A DNA stretch of 64,000 nt from Actinopolymorpha alba DSM 45243 (GTDB taxonomy: Bacteria; Actinomycetota; Actinomycetes; Propionibacteriales; Actinopolymorphaceae), in NCBI RefSeq assembly GCF_000373925.1, contig NZ_KB892746.1, forward strand, positions 220,074 to 284,073, given 5' to 3'. Positions 26,668 through 40,027 of this stretch are shown one piece after another. The number at the start of each line of letters is the position of its first letter. The first letter of the stretch is position 1. Under the pieces are notes generated by a model. That model made no database searches. It saw only the letters and a list, made by a program, of their open reading frames with translations, and was not told where the DNA came from. Both the position numbers and the translations under genes were made by a program.

Positions 26668-27827
26668 CGCCGCACCTCACCCTCACGTCCGGCTCAGCGG
26701 TGCTCGCCCGGGTCGCGCGCGGCACCCGCGTCCTCGCCCTGCTCGTGGCGCTGTCGGTGATCGCGACCACGACGTACGCCCTGTGGCCCGACCCGCCGCG
26801 CAAGACCCTTGTCGCGTCGTTCCCGCGCACGATCGGCCTTTACGTGGGGTCCGACGTCCGCGTCCTCGGCGTACCCATCGGGCGGGTCGACCGCATCACC
26901 CCGCAGGGCACGTCGGTGCGGGTCGAGATGTCGTACGACGCCGAGCAGAAGGTGCCTGCTGGTGCCAAGGCGGTGGTGGCGGCGCCGTCCATCGTCGCCG
27001 ACCGGTACGTCCAGCTCACGCCCGTCTACACGAGCGGTCCGGTGCTCGCGGACGGCGCCGAACTCACCCTCGAGCGGACGGCGGTGCCAGTGGAGCTCGA
27101 CCGCATCTACGAAAGCCTCGACGACCTCGCGGTCGCGCTCGGCCCGCACGGCGCCAACCAGGACGGCGCGCTGTCCCGGCTGCTCAGGACCGGCGCGGAC
27201 AACCTCGACGGGCAGGGCGGGCGGCTGCACGACACCGTCGGCGAGCTGGCCGACGCCTCGGAGACGCTCGCCGGTGGGCGTGAGGACCTCTTCGCGACGG
27301 TACGCCAGCTGCAGGCGTTCACCAGCACGCTCGCGGCCAGCGACGCGCAGGTCCGGGAGTTCAACACCGACCTCGCGAGCGTCGCCGACCAGCTGGCGGG
27401 GGAGCGGGCCGACCTGCAGAAGGCGCTCGACAACCTGGCGGTGGCCCTGACGGACATCTCGTCGTTCGTACGCGACAACCGCGAAGAGGTGCGGGCCAAC
27501 GTCGACGGGCTCACCGAGCTCTCCAAGACGCTCGTGAAGCAGCAGGACGCCCTGCGCGAGGTGCTCGACACCGCCCCGGTCGCACTCGCGAACCTCGACC
27601 GCACCTACAACCCTCGGACCGGCACCCTCGACACCCGCGACAACTTCGCCCAACTTGACGACCCGGGTCTCTACCTCTGCTCGCTCCTCCTGCAGGCCGG
27701 CCAGCCGCAGTCGGTGTGCGACGAGCTGCGGCAGGTGCTCGACGACCTGCCGCTCCCGCAGCTTCCTGGTGGTCCTGCCGGCGCGTCACCGAGCCGCGAC
27801 CTCACTCTGGGCGGGATCCTGCGATGA
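26664..27827 (+). CDS. mceD: MCE family protein, MceD position
   Basis: 387 residues. Anchor VLALLVALSVIATTTYALW, MCE domain (VASFPRTIGLYVGSDVRVLG, PIGRVDRITPQG, SIVADRYVQLTPVYTSGP), then a long coiled region (LADASETLAGGREDLFATVR, DLQKALDNLAVALTDISSFV) and a C-terminal CSLLLQAGQPQSVCDEL Cys pair. ATG 26664 is chosen because it overlaps the mceC stop; the frame extends upstream but only inside mceC. It ends in an ATGA overlap with mceE. Confidence 0.9.
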   Translation: MTPHLTLTSGSAVLARVARGTRVLALLVALSVIATTTYALWPDPPRKTLVASFPRTIGLYVGSDVRVLGVPIGRVDRITPQGTSVRVEMSYDAEQKVPAGAKAVVAAPSIVADRYVQLTPVYTSGPVLADGAELTLERTAVPVELDRIYESLDDLAVALGPHGANQDGALSRLLRTGADNLDGQGGRLHDTVGELADASETLAGGREDLFATVRQLQAFTSTLAASDAQVREFNTDLASVADQLAGERADLQKALDNLAVALTDISSFVRDNREEVRANVDGLTELSKTLVKQQDALREVLDTAPVALANLDRTYNPRTGTLDTRDNFAQLDDPGLYLCSLLLQAGQPQSVCDELRQVLDDLPLPQLPGGPAGASPSRDLTLGGILR

Positions 27828-29140
27828 GGAACCCTGGTCACGTCGTACGCCTCGTACGCCTCGTACGCCTGATCGCCGCCGTCGCGGCGGTGGCGAGCGT
27901 CCTCGCCGGCTGCGGCTTCTCCGTGTACGCCCTGCCCCTGCCCGGTGGTGCGGGTGCGGGCGCGGACAACTACCGCGTCATCGCGGAGTTCCGTGACGTC
28001 CTCGACCTGGTGCCGCGCTCGTCGGTCAAGGTCAACGACGTGAACGTCGGCGAGGTCGAGAAGGTCTGGCTGGACGGCTTCACCGCGAAGGTCCGCCTTC
28101 GGCTCGACCGGTCAGTCAGGCTCCCCGACAACGCGACGGCACAGATCCGCCAGACCAGCCTGCTCGGCGAGAAGTTCGTCTCCCTCGCCGCCCCGGGTGG
28201 CGGTCAGCGCGGCTACGGTCGCCTCTCCGACGGCGACGTGATCCCGCTCATTCGCACGGGCCGCAGCGTCGAGGTCGAGGAGGTCCTCTCCGCGCTCTCG
28301 CTGCTCCTGAACGGCGGCGGCGTGGCCCAGCTCAAGACGATCAACGTCGAGCTCACCAAGGCCCTGGACGGGCGCGAGACCGACGTCCGCGAACTCCTCG
28401 GCCGGCTCGAGACCTTCGTCGGGGAGCTGGACCAGCACAAGCGCGAGATCACCCGCGCGATCGAGAGCCTCGACCGGCTCTCGGCGTCCCTGGTGAAGCA
28501 GAAGCAGACGATCGCGACCACGGTCGAGCGACTCCCGGCGGCCCTGGCCGTGCTGGCGGACCAGCGGGAGAACCTCACAAAGATGCTGGTGGAGCTGTCC
28601 AAGCTCGGGAAGGTCGGCGCCGAGGTCATCGAGGCGACGAAGGCGGACCTGCTGGCCAACCTGCGGACGCTCGCACCGATCCTCACCGAGCTCGCAAAGG
28701 CCGGTGACAACCTGCCCAAGTCGCTCGAGGTGCTCTTCACCTATCCGTTCGCCGACTCGGCGGCGAACGCGGTCCGCGGCGACTACACCAACCTGCAGCT
28801 CACGCTCGATCTCGACCTGCGGGGCCTGTTGGACGGGCAGACTCCACCGCCCCTTCCGCTGCCCACGCTCCCGCCGCTCCCGACCTCGCTGCCGACGCTG
28901 CCCACGGCGCTCCCGACTGTGCGGCTACCGACCGCCCTGCCGTCCGTGCCGCTGCCGACTCTGCCGCCGCTTCCACTGCCGACGGGTGGCTCGTCGCCCG
29001 GCCTCCCGACGCTCTGCCTGCCCCCGCTGACCTGCGCGGATAGTGCATCGGGGGCGCAGAGCGGGTCGCCGGCGCGGAGTCCTGGGCGGGTCGCATACGA
29101 CCCGGACCTCGCCGTCCTCCTGATGGGAGGCCTTCGATGA
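27824..29140 (+). CDS. mceE: MCE family lipoprotein, MceE position
   Basis: 438 residues. Instead of a plain anchor it has a lipoprotein signal with lipobox LAGC (VASVLAGCGFSVYALPL), as usual for MceE. MCE domain: DVLDLVPRSSVKVNDVNVGE, QIRQTSLLGEKFVSLAAP. A helical region follows, then an exceptional tail of about 45 residues built of LPTLP-like units. The signal starts with three 9-bp repeats giving VRLVRLVRL. ATG 27824 overlaps the mceD stop. Confidence 0.92.
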   Translation: MRNPGHVVRLVRLVRLIAAVAAVASVLAGCGFSVYALPLPGGAGAGADNYRVIAEFRDVLDLVPRSSVKVNDVNVGEVEKVWLDGFTAKVRLRLDRSVRLPDNATAQIRQTSLLGEKFVSLAAPGGGQRGYGRLSDGDVIPLIRTGRSVEVEEVLSALSLLLNGGGVAQLKTINVELTKALDGRETDVRELLGRLETFVGELDQHKREITRAIESLDRLSASLVKQKQTIATTVERLPAALAVLADQRENLTKMLVELSKLGKVGAEVIEATKADLLANLRTLAPILTELAKAGDNLPKSLEVLFTYPFADSAANAVRGDYTNLQLTLDLDLRGLLDGQTPPPLPLPTLPPLPTSLPTLPTALPTVRLPTALPSVPLPTLPPLPLPTGGSSPGLPTLCLPPLTCADSASGAQSGSPARSPGRVAYDPDLAVLLMGGLR

Positions 29141-30408
29141 TCACGCGTACGATCCGCGTCCAGCTGGTGATCTTCGTGGCGCTGACGCTGGTGGGGGTGA
29201 CGGTCGCGGGCGTGCGGTACGCCGGCCTCGGACGGCTGCTGTTCGGTGACGGCTACACGGTCCGGGCCAACTTCGCCGATGCCGGCGGGATCTTCGAGGG
29301 GGCCGAGGTCACCTATCGCGGGGTGGCTGCCGGCCGGGTCGAGCGGCTGACGCCGACCAAGGACGGTGTCGAGGTCCGGCTGGCTCTCGAGGAGGACACG
29401 CGCATCCCCGCCGACACCCTCGCCGTGGTCGCCAACCGTTCGGCCATCGGGGAGCAGTACGTCGACCTCCAGCCACGCCGTTCCACCGGCCCATACCTTC
29501 GGGACGGCTCCACCATCGCCCGCGCCCACACCCGCACCCCGCTGCCGACGACAACGCTGCTCCTCGACCTTGACCGGCTCGTCGACTCCGTACCCCAGCA
29601 GGACCTGGTGACCGTGCTCGACGAGTTGGGTACGGCGTTCCGGGGGTCGGGCCGCGACCTGTCCCGCCTCATCGACTCCGGGAACGTCCTGATCGAGAGC
29701 GCCGACGCCAACCTGCGGCAGACGATCGACCTCATCGAGGATGGCCGGACGGTCCTCGACACCCAACGCGCCTCCGGTGGTGCGATCCGGAGCTTCGCGT
29801 CTGATCTTGCGGACCTCTCCGACACGCTCGTCGCGGCTGACCCTGACCTGCGGACCGTCCTCGACTCCGGGGTCGTGACCGCCGAGCAGCTGCGGGGCCT
29901 GATCGACGAGAACGCCGGCGACGTCCCCGTACTCCTCGCCAACCTGGTGACCAGCGGCCAGATCGTGCGGGCCCGGCTCAGGGGCGTCCAGCAGGTCCTG
30001 ATCCTCTACCCCTACGTCGTACGCGGTGGTTACACCGTGATCGCACCCGATCCCAAGACCGGGCACTACACCGCGCACTTCGGGCTGCAGTTGGCGCTCG
30101 AACCCGGGTCGTGCCGGAAGGGCTACGAGGGGACCCGACGACGGGCGCCGCAGCAGGTCGCGCCCACACCAGCCAACACCGCCGCGAAGTGCGCGGACCG
30201 TACGACGACGATGCGCGGCGCCCAGAACGCACCCGGCCCGGCGCCCCCTCGGGACACGGCGGCCGGGTCGGCTGCGTATGACCCGAGCAGCGGTGAGGTC
30301 CGGCTTCCGGACGGCGGCTCGGCGCGGCTCGGCTCGCTCGGTGGACAGCAACGGGCATTCGGAGAGGACTCGTGGAAGTGGCTACTGATCGGTCCGTTGA
30401 CACAGTGA
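29137..30408 (+). CDS. mceF: MCE family protein, MceF position
   Basis: 423 residues. Anchor LVIFVALTLVGVTVAGVRYA, MCE domain (YTVRANFADAGGIFEGAEVT, YRGVAAGRVERL, VANRSAIGEQYVDLQPRR), then helices up to about residue 290, with CRKGYEGTRRR and CADRTTTMRGAQNAPGP in the loop-rich tail. The last of six MCE subunits; ATGA overlap with mceE, GTGA overlap with the next gene. Confidence 0.9.
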   Translation: MITRTIRVQLVIFVALTLVGVTVAGVRYAGLGRLLFGDGYTVRANFADAGGIFEGAEVTYRGVAAGRVERLTPTKDGVEVRLALEEDTRIPADTLAVVANRSAIGEQYVDLQPRRSTGPYLRDGSTIARAHTRTPLPTTTLLLDLDRLVDSVPQQDLVTVLDELGTAFRGSGRDLSRLIDSGNVLIESADANLRQTIDLIEDGRTVLDTQRASGGAIRSFASDLADLSDTLVAADPDLRTVLDSGVVTAEQLRGLIDENAGDVPVLLANLVTSGQIVRARLRGVQQVLILYPYVVRGGYTVIAPDPKTGHYTAHFGLQLALEPGSCRKGYEGTRRRAPQQVAPTPANTAAKCADRTTTMRGAQNAPGPAPPRDTAAGSAAYDPSSGEVRLPDGGSARLGSLGGQQRAFGEDSWKWLLIGPLTQ

Positions 30409-31013
30409 ACAGCCCTGTCGAAGCAGCGGAGAGCCCTGTCGACAAGGCGGAGAGCCCCGTCGACATGCCGGCGAACGCGGGGGCCGGCTACCCGCCCGCG
30501 GCCCGCGATCCCGGGGAGGCGCCGCTGTCGCGCCGGGCCCGCGGCTACCTGGTCGCCGCGCTCCTGGTGGTGCTCGTGGCGGCGGTCGTCGCCTCAGTCT
30601 TCCTCGCTGTCGAGGTGACGCGGGCGAGCGCCGAGGAGCGGCTCCGCGGCGAGGCGTTGCGCACCGCGCGGCAGCTCGTCCTCAACTTCACCACTGTCGA
30701 CTACCGGGCGTTCGACCGGAGCCGGTCGGGGGTGCTCGCGCTCTCCTCGGGCGACTTCCGCGAGCAGTACTCCCGAGCCATGAAGGACCTCGAGAACCTC
30801 GTGAAACAAAACGAAACCGTCTCTCGGGGCAAGATTCTCGACGCGGGGATCGTGAGCTTCGACGGCGACTCCGCGCAGGTCCTGGTCGCGGCCGACGCCG
30901 ACGTGACCAACGTCGCGGCGAAGACGCCGGCCCTCCGGACGTACCGCCTGCAACTCGACCTTGCCCGCGACAGTCGTGGCTGGCGCGTGGTCGAGCTTCA
31001 GTTCGTGGGGTGA
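30405..31013 (+). CDS. Mce-associated membrane protein (first)
   Basis: About 202 residues with a disordered N-terminus, one membrane helix (YLVAALLVVLVAAVVASVFL) and an external NTF2-like domain (ALRTARQLVLNFTTVDYRAF, FREQYSRAMKDLENLVKQNE). Members of this class stabilise Mce complexes in mycobacteria. GTG 30405 is chosen because it overlaps the mceF stop as GTGA; an in-frame GTG at 30372 would overlap mceF by 37 bases. The N-terminus carries three 21-bp tandem repeats. Confidence 0.83.
   Translation: MNSPVEAAESPVDKAESPVDMPANAGAGYPPAARDPGEAPLSRRARGYLVAALLVVLVAAVVASVFLAVEVTRASAEERLRGEALRTARQLVLNFTTVDYRAFDRSRSGVLALSSGDFREQYSRAMKDLENLVKQNETVSRGKILDAGIVSFDGDSAQVLVAADADVTNVAAKTPALRTYRLQLDLARDSRGWRVVELQFVG
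30410..30472 (+). repeat. Three 21-bp repeats in the Mce-associated protein
   Basis: Units beginning AGCCCTGTCGA, AGCCCTGTCGA and AGCCCCGTCGA give SPVEAAE, SPVDKAE and SPVDMPA. They are in frame and lie before the membrane helix. Confidence 0.8.
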
Positions 31014-31045
31014 TCACTCGTGACCCGGGTGGGAGTGGAGCAACG

Positions 31046-31591
31046 ATGACTGACACGGACACGCGACCGGGATCCTCGGAGCGCGGGCCTGAGCCGGCGG
31101 CGGCTCGTTTCGGAGGTGGCCGCACGATGGTCGCCGTGCTCGGGGGCTTCCTGGTCGTCGCCCTGGTGACGGTCGCCGCGCTGGGGTACCGCGCGTACGC
31201 CATCCGTCCGGTCGAGGCGGCGCGCTCGCAGGCCCTGAGCACCGCTCGTACGACGGCCTCGGTGCTCCTCGCGTACGACTACCGGCACCTCGACCGCGAC
31301 TTCGCCCGGAGCGAGAAGCTGCTGACGGGTGACTTCCGGACGAAGTATCTCGAGACCACCAAGAGCGTGATCAAACCCTCCGCCACCCAGACCCGGGCGG
31401 TGGTGGTCGCCGATGTCCGCGCCGCCTCGGTGATCTCGGCGACGCCGGAGCGCGCGGTGACGCTGCTCTTCGTCAATCAGACGACCACGAGCAATCGCGC
31501 GAGCCAGCCGAGAACCGACCTGAACCGCGTCCGGATGACGCTCGAGCGGGTCGGCGACCAGTGGCTCGTGAGCAAGGTCGAGGCCCTCTGA
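31046..31591 (+). CDS. Mce-associated membrane protein (second)
   Basis: 181 residues, same layout as its neighbour: short disordered N-terminus, one membrane helix (MVAVLGGFLVVALVTVAALG) and an external domain (ALSTARTTASVLLAYDYRHL, FARSEKLLTGDFRTKYLETT). ATG 31046 is chosen for its GGAGTGGAG ribosome site; GTG 31010, which overlaps the previous stop as GTGA, is in the same frame and is a real alternative. Last gene of the Mce operon. Confidence 0.82.
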   Translation: MTDTDTRPGSSERGPEPAAARFGGGRTMVAVLGGFLVVALVTVAALGYRAYAIRPVEAARSQALSTARTTASVLLAYDYRHLDRDFARSEKLLTGDFRTKYLETTKSVIKPSATQTRAVVVADVRAASVISATPERAVTLLFVNQTTTSNRASQPRTDLNRVRMTLERVGDQWLVSKVEAL

Positions 31592-31889
31592 GGGATCGTC
31601 GACCCCGGCGTACTCCCCACTCAGATGGGTGTCGATCCTTCGGACACGTCTACGATTGGCTCAGTTCAGGGGGTTCGGAACGGCATGAATCGGGGCAAAA
31701 CCAGACAGGAATCCGCCTTTACGGCGGGCCATTCACTCGGAAAGATGGGCGAACTGTCGAACGGATGCTTGACTCGGCCTCCGACTGGGGCCATGCTCCT
31801 GGAAGGTCGTGTGGGGACCGCCAAGAAGCGCTGTACCCCGCTGGTGGCGACGAGGCCGCGGCGGTGGGATCCACAGAATCCGACGGGAC
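31592..31889. other. Upstream part of the Mce-rpoB intergenic region
   Basis: No gene is convincing. A second promoter-like pair, TTGACT (31769-31774) with a 17-bp spacer and CATGCT (31792-31797), may give an additional longer rpoB transcript. I see no clear terminator for the Mce operon. Confidence 0.4.
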
Positions 31890-31918
31890 TAGACAGCAGT
31901 GGGCCCTACGGCTACACT
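31890..31918 (+). promoter_or_regulatory. Main rpoBC promoter
   Basis: TAGACA (31890-31895), 17-bp spacer, TACACT (31913-31918): close to the vegetative sigma consensus. The start would be near 31925, leaving a leader of about 87 bases before the TTG start of rpoB. Confidence 0.7.
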
Positions 31919-32011
31919 GTCGCTTTGCCCTGCCTTCCGACCGCGCCTGGGAGCTTCTTAGGTCGGTCCGGCATGTGAGAGACGAGTCCGCAAGCCTCGG
32001 AAGGACCCCTC

Positions 32012-35000
32012 TTGGCCGCCTCGCGCACCATTGCGTCCACCACGTCCACCCGCCCGTCCGACTCCAACCGCGTCGCACCACCGCGCCGCGTGTCGTTCGC
32101 CAAGATCAAGGAGCCTGCCGAAGTTCCCGACCTGCTCGCGTTGCAGGTTGACAGCTTCGACATCCTTGTCGGCAACGAGCGCTGGAAAGCGCGTGTGGAG
32201 AAAGCCCTCGAAGAGGGCCGGACGGATGTTCCCGACAAGTCAGGTCTCGAGGAGATCTTCGAAGAGATCTCCCCGATCGAGGACTTCTCGGGGACGATGT
32301 CCCTCTCGTTCCGTGATCACCGGTTCGAGCCTCCGAAAAACTCCGTTGACGAGTGCAAGGACCGCGACTTCACCTACGCCGCTCCCTTGTTCGTCACCGC
32401 GGAGTTCATGAACAACGAGACTGGCGAGATCAAGTCCCAGACCGTGTTCATGGGCGACTTCCCGCTCATGACCGACAAGGGGACGTTCGTGATCAACGGC
32501 ACCGAGCGTGTCGTGGTCAGCCAGCTCGTGCGTTCGCCTGGCGTCTACTTCGAACGATCGCTCGACAAGGCGACCGACAAGGACGTCTTCACCGCCAAGA
32601 TGATCCCCTCGCGGGGCGCTTGGCTGGAGTTCGAGGTCGACAAGCGCGACCTCGTGGGCGTCCGCCTCGACCGTAAGCGCAAGCAGCACGTCACGGTTCT
32701 CCTCAAGGCGCTCGGCTGGACCGACGCGCAGATCCTCGAGGAGTTCGGTGAGTACGAATCCATGCGTCTGACCCTGGAGAAGGACCACACCTCCGGGCAG
32801 GACGACGCGCTGCTCGACATCTATCGCAAGCTCCGCCCCGGCGAGCCGCCCACCCGGGAGGCCGCCCAGGCGCTGCTGGAGAACTACTACTTCAACCCGA
32901 AGCGGTACGACCTCGCCAAGGTCGGTCGCTACAAGATCAACAAGAAGCTCGGGTTGACGCTCCCGCACAATCAGTCGGTTCTCACGATCGATGACATCGT
33001 GGCGACGATCCGCTACATCGTTGCCCTCCACGAAGGCCGGACGGAGCTCGAGGCTCCGCAGGGCCAGATCGTGGTCGAAGAGGACGACATCGATCACTTC
33101 GGCAACCGTCGCCTGCGCACGGTCGGCGAGCTGATCCAGAACCAACTCCGCACCGGCCTCGCCCGGATGGAGCGGGTGGTCCGCGAGCGGATGACGACCC
33201 AGGACGTCGAGGCGATCACGCCCCAGACCCTGATCAACATCCGGCCCGTGGTGGCGGCGCTGAAGGAGTTCTTCGGCACGTCCCAGCTCAGCCAGTTCAT
33301 GGACCAGACCAACCCGGTCGCCGGCCTGACGCACAAGCGGCGTCTGAACGCGCTCGGCCCCGGTGGTCTGTCCCGTGACCGGGCCGGCATGGAGGTCCGT
33401 GACGTCCACCACTCGCACTACGGCCGGATGTGTCCGGTGGAGACGCCGGAAGGGCCGAACATCGGTCTGATCGGCTCGCTCGCCACCTACGGCCGGGTCA
33501 ACCCGTTCGGGTTCGTTGAGACGCCCTACCGCAAGGTCGTCGAGGGCCGGGTCGCCGACCAGGTCGACTACCTCACGGCCGACGAGGAGGACCGTTACGT
33601 CATCGCGCAGGCGAACGCCCTGCTCAACGCCGACGGCACGTTCGCCGAAGACCGGGTGCTGGTCCGTAAGCGGCACGGTGAGGTCGACGCCATTGCTGCC
33701 GCCGACGTCGACTACATGGACGTCTCGCCGCGACAGATGGTCTCGGTCGCGACCGCGATGATCCCGTTCCTCGAGCACGACGACGCCAACCGCGCGTTGA
33801 TGGGTTCCAACATGCAGCGCCAGGCGGTGCCGCTGATCCGTTCGGAGTCCCCGCTGGTGGGCACCGGGATGGAATACCGCGCCGCCGTCGACGCCGGTGA
33901 CGTCGTGACCGCGGAGAAGCCAGGTGTGGTCCGGGAGGCCTGCGCCGACTTCGTCGAGGTCGCGTGCGACGACGGTACGTACCAGACGTACCGCCTGGCT
34001 AAGTTCCGTCGTTCCAACGCCGGCACCAGCATCAACCAGCGGCCGCTGGTCTCCGAGGGGGACCGGGTCGAGGTCGGTACGGTCATCGCCGACGGTCCCT
34101 GCACCGACAACGGCGAGATGGCGCTCGGCCGCAACCTGCTGGTCGCGTTCATGTCGTGGGAAGGCCACAACTACGAGGACGCGATCATCCTGTCCCAGCG
34201 GATCGTCCAGGAGGACGTCCTCAGCTCGATCCACATCGATCGGCACGAGACGGACGCCCGTGACACCAAGCTGGGTCCGGAGGAGATCACCCGGGACATC
34301 CCGAACGTCGCCGAGGAGATGCTCGCCGACCTCGACGAGCGCGGGATCATCCGGATCGGCGCCGAGGTGGTGCCGGGCGACATCCTCGTCGGCAAGGTGA
34401 CCCCCAAGGGTGAGACCGAGCTGACACCGGAGGAGCGCCTGCTCCGCGCGATCTTCGGCGAGAAGGCCCGGGAGGTCCGCGACACCTCGCTCAAGGTTCC
34501 CCACGGCGAGAGCGGCACCGTGATCGGTGTTCGCGTCTTCGACCGCGAGGAAGGCGACGAGCTGCCGCCGGGTGTCAACCAGCTGGTCCGCGTCGACGTC
34601 GCCCAGAAGCGGAAGGTCCAGGACGGTGACAAGCTCGCCGGCCGGCACGGCAACAAGGGCGTCATCGCCAAGATCCTCCCGGTCGAGGACATGCCATTCC
34701 TCGAGGACGGCACGCCGGTCGACATCATCCTCAACCCGCTCGGTGTTCCGGGCCGGATGAACGTCGGCCAGGTCCTGGAGACCCACCTCGGGTGGGTGGC
34801 CAAGGCCGGCTGGAAGATCGAGGGCGACGACGAGGAGTGGAAGACCCGACTCACGGTCATCGGGGCCGATGAGGCGGAGCCCGGCACCAACGTCGCGACG
34901 CCGGTCTTCGACGGTGCCCGCGAGGAGGAGATCACGGGTCTCCTGGCGTCGACCTACCCCAACCGCGACGGCGACCGCATGGTCGGCCAGGACGGCAAGG

Positions 35001-35518
35001 CCATGCTGCTCGACGGGCGCACCGGCGAGCCGTTCCCCAAGCCGGTGGCGGTGGGCTACATCTACATGTTGAAGCTCAATCACCTGGTCGACGACAAGAT
35101 CCACGCGCGTTCCACCGGTCCGTACTCCATGATCACCCAGCAGCCGCTGGGTGGTAAGGCTCAGTTCGGTGGTCAGCGTTTCGGTGAGATGGAGGTGTGG
35201 GCGCTCGAGGCCTACGGCGCGGCCTATGCGCTCCAGGAGCTCCTCACCATCAAGTCCGACGACGTCACAGGCCGGGTCAAGGTCTATGAGGCCGTTGTCA
35301 AGGGCGAGAACATCCCTGAACCCGGCATTCCGGAGTCGTTCAAGGTCCTCGTCAAGGAAATGCAGGCGCTCTGTCTCAACGTCGAGGTCCTCTCCAGCGA
35401 CGGCATGGCCGTGGAGATGCGGGACAGCGACGAGGACGTCTTCCGCGCCGCAGAAGAGCTCGGGATCGACCTGTCCCGGCGCCCAGGTGAGGGCGTGAGC
35501 AGCGTCGAGGAGGTCTGA
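32012..35518 (+). CDS. rpoB: RNA polymerase beta subunit
   Basis: 1168 residues, full length for actinobacteria. It starts at TTG (LAASR), as in Streptomyces, with GGAAGGA upstream. All core blocks are present, including [11 protein letters not shown], the rifamycin pocket from SQLSQFMDQ, the region [15 protein letters not shown] and RHGNKGVI. In the rifamycin pocket, E. coli Ser531 is Asn446 here ([11 protein letters not shown]); His526 (His441) and Asp516 are kept. Leu521 is Val436 and the Pro of DVHP is His. Rifamycin insensitivity is therefore likely but unproven. Only one rpoB is in the window. Confidence 0.97.
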   Translation: MAASRTIASTTSTRPSDSNRVAPPRRVSFAKIKEPAEVPDLLALQVDSFDILVGNERWKARVEKALEEGRTDVPDKSGLEEIFEEISPIEDFSGTMSLSFRDHRFEPPKNSVDECKDRDFTYAAPLFVTAEFMNNETGEIKSQTVFMGDFPLMTDKGTFVINGTERVVVSQLVRSPGVYFERSLDKATDKDVFTAKMIPSRGAWLEFEVDKRDLVGVRLDRKRKQHVTVLLKALGWTDAQILEEFGEYESMRLTLEKDHTSGQDDALLDIYRKLRPGEPPTREAAQALLENYYFNPKRYDLAKVGRYKINKKLGLTLPHNQSVLTIDDIVATIRYIVALHEGRTELEAPQGQIVVEEDDIDHFGNRRLRTVGELIQNQLRTGLARMERVVRERMTTQDVEAITPQTLINIRPVVAALKEFFGTSQLSQFMDQTNPVAGLTHKRRLNALGPGGLSRDRAGMEVRDVHHSHYGRMCPVETPEGPNIGLIGSLATYGRVNPFGFVETPYRKVVEGRVADQVDYLTADEEDRYVIAQANALLNADGTFAEDRVLVRKRHGEVDAIAAADVDYMDVSPRQMVSVATAMIPFLEHDDANRALMGSNMQRQAVPLIRSESPLVGTGMEYRAAVDAGDVVTAEKPGVVREACADFVEVACDDGTYQTYRLAKFRRSNAGTSINQRPLVSEGDRVEVGTVIADGPCTDNGEMALGRNLLVAFMSWEGHNYEDAIILSQRIVQEDVLSSIHIDRHETDARDTKLGPEEITRDIPNVAEEMLADLDERGIIRIGAEVVPGDILVGKVTPKGETELTPEERLLRAIFGEKAREVRDTSLKVPHGESGTVIGVRVFDREEGDELPPGVNQLVRVDVAQKRKVQDGDKLAGRHGNKGVIAKILPVEDMPFLEDGTPVDIILNPLGVPGRMNVGQVLETHLGWVAKAGWKIEGDDEEWKTRLTVIGADEAEPGTNVATPVFDGAREEEITGLLASTYPNRDGDRMVGQDGKAMLLDGRTGEPFPKPVAVGYIYMLKLNHLVDDKIHARSTGPYSMITQQPLGGKAQFGGQRFGEMEVWALEAYGAAYALQELLTIKSDDVTGRVKVYEAVVKGENIPEPGIPESFKVLVKEMQALCLNVEVLSSDGMAVEMRDSDEDVFRAAEELGIDLSRRPGEGVSSVEEV

Positions 35519-35522
35519 CGCA

Positions 35523-35572
35523 GGGTCCGGGCGGGTCGCCGCACCCATGGGCGCGGCAGCCCGTCCGGACCC
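35523..35572 (+). other. Hairpin between rpoB and rpoC
   Basis: A 13-bp stem with one mismatch joins 35523-35535 (GGGTCCGGGCGGG) and 35560-35572 (CCCGTCCGGACCC), with an inner GCCGC/GCGGC stem. It lies wholly in the 100-base gap and has no U-tract, so RNA processing or stability is likelier than termination. Confidence 0.6.
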
Positions 35573-35618
35573 CGCTACCGCCAACCCAGCCAGTGACAAC
35601 ATTTGGGGAAGAGAACAC

Positions 35619-39497
<3,879 letters not shown>

Positions 39498-39515
39498 TCG
39501 CATCGCGTGACGCGC

Positions 39516-39553
39516 GAGGCGGCGGCTACCCCTCACGGGGTGGCCGCCGCCTC
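39516..39553 (+). terminator. Terminator after rpoC
   Basis: 17-bp stem (39516-39532 with 39537-39553) with one G-U pair and loop TCAC; arms GAGGCGGCGG and CCGCCGCCTC. It ends 56 bases after the rpoC stop; no U-tract. Confidence 0.8.
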
Positions 39554-39777
39554 CGTCGTACGGGCGCGCCGGAGGCGGCGGCGTTGGCGCGAACGCATGG
39601 AAACCCGGCATACGGAGCGCCCGGAAGCCTGCTGGCCCGAGCGTTGTGGCGTACCCACCCAGTTGTGGCGTATCCAGCCAGCGGCCAATTCCTCGCGAAG
39701 GGGGCGGGCAGCCGGCGCCGCACTGGCGCTACCAGCCAGGGGGTATGGTGGTGGGCCCGGGAGTATCCGTATCCGTT
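39554..39777. other. Gene-free stretch between rpoC terminator and rpsL promoter
   Basis: About 220 bases with no credible gene, RNA or repeat. Short open frames here are Arg/Pro-rich and overlap on both strands. Confidence 0.5.
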
Positions 39778-39806
39778 TTGACCTTAGCCGGACGGACGGG
39801 TAAGGT
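39778..39806 (+). promoter_or_regulatory. str operon promoter
   Basis: TTGACC (39778-39783), 17-bp spacer, TAAGGT (39801-39806), a strong vegetative promoter. The predicted start is near 39813, giving a leader of about 215 bases before rpsL. Confidence 0.8.
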
Positions 39807-39918
39807 TCGACGTCGTGCCCGGCCGTGGCTGGGCATTCACGTGTGCCGCTTCCCGGATGCACGTGAGGGTCTTCAGACTCCGTGGTTCGAGCTCAAAGCT
39901 CGGCGATCGGACCCCGTG

Positions 39919-39940
39919 GCGACACACCCGACCGCGGGGG
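39919..39940 (+). promoter_or_regulatory. Shared leader motif, rpsL copy
   Basis: 22 bases starting GCGACACACCCGACCG and ending CGGGGG. The identical 22 bases occur in the rpsJ leader at 44681-44702. In both cases it lies 90-165 bases before the first start codon. Possibly a shared RNA or protein recognition site; the role is not known to me. Confidence 0.6.
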
Positions 39941-40027
39941 CCGTGCGGTGGAGCCTAAGGGACGCTACCGCCTCGAAGACAGTCACACCGGAGAGATAGT
40001 CCACCGAAGAGATAAGGGAACGACGCG

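Noticed and set aside
33300..33420. RpoB Thr433 and the Met in DRAGMEVRD (E. coli 518 and 545) as resistance changes
   Set aside because: I recall both as common in Propionibacteriales-like RpoB, so they are probably lineage traits, unlike Asn at 531.
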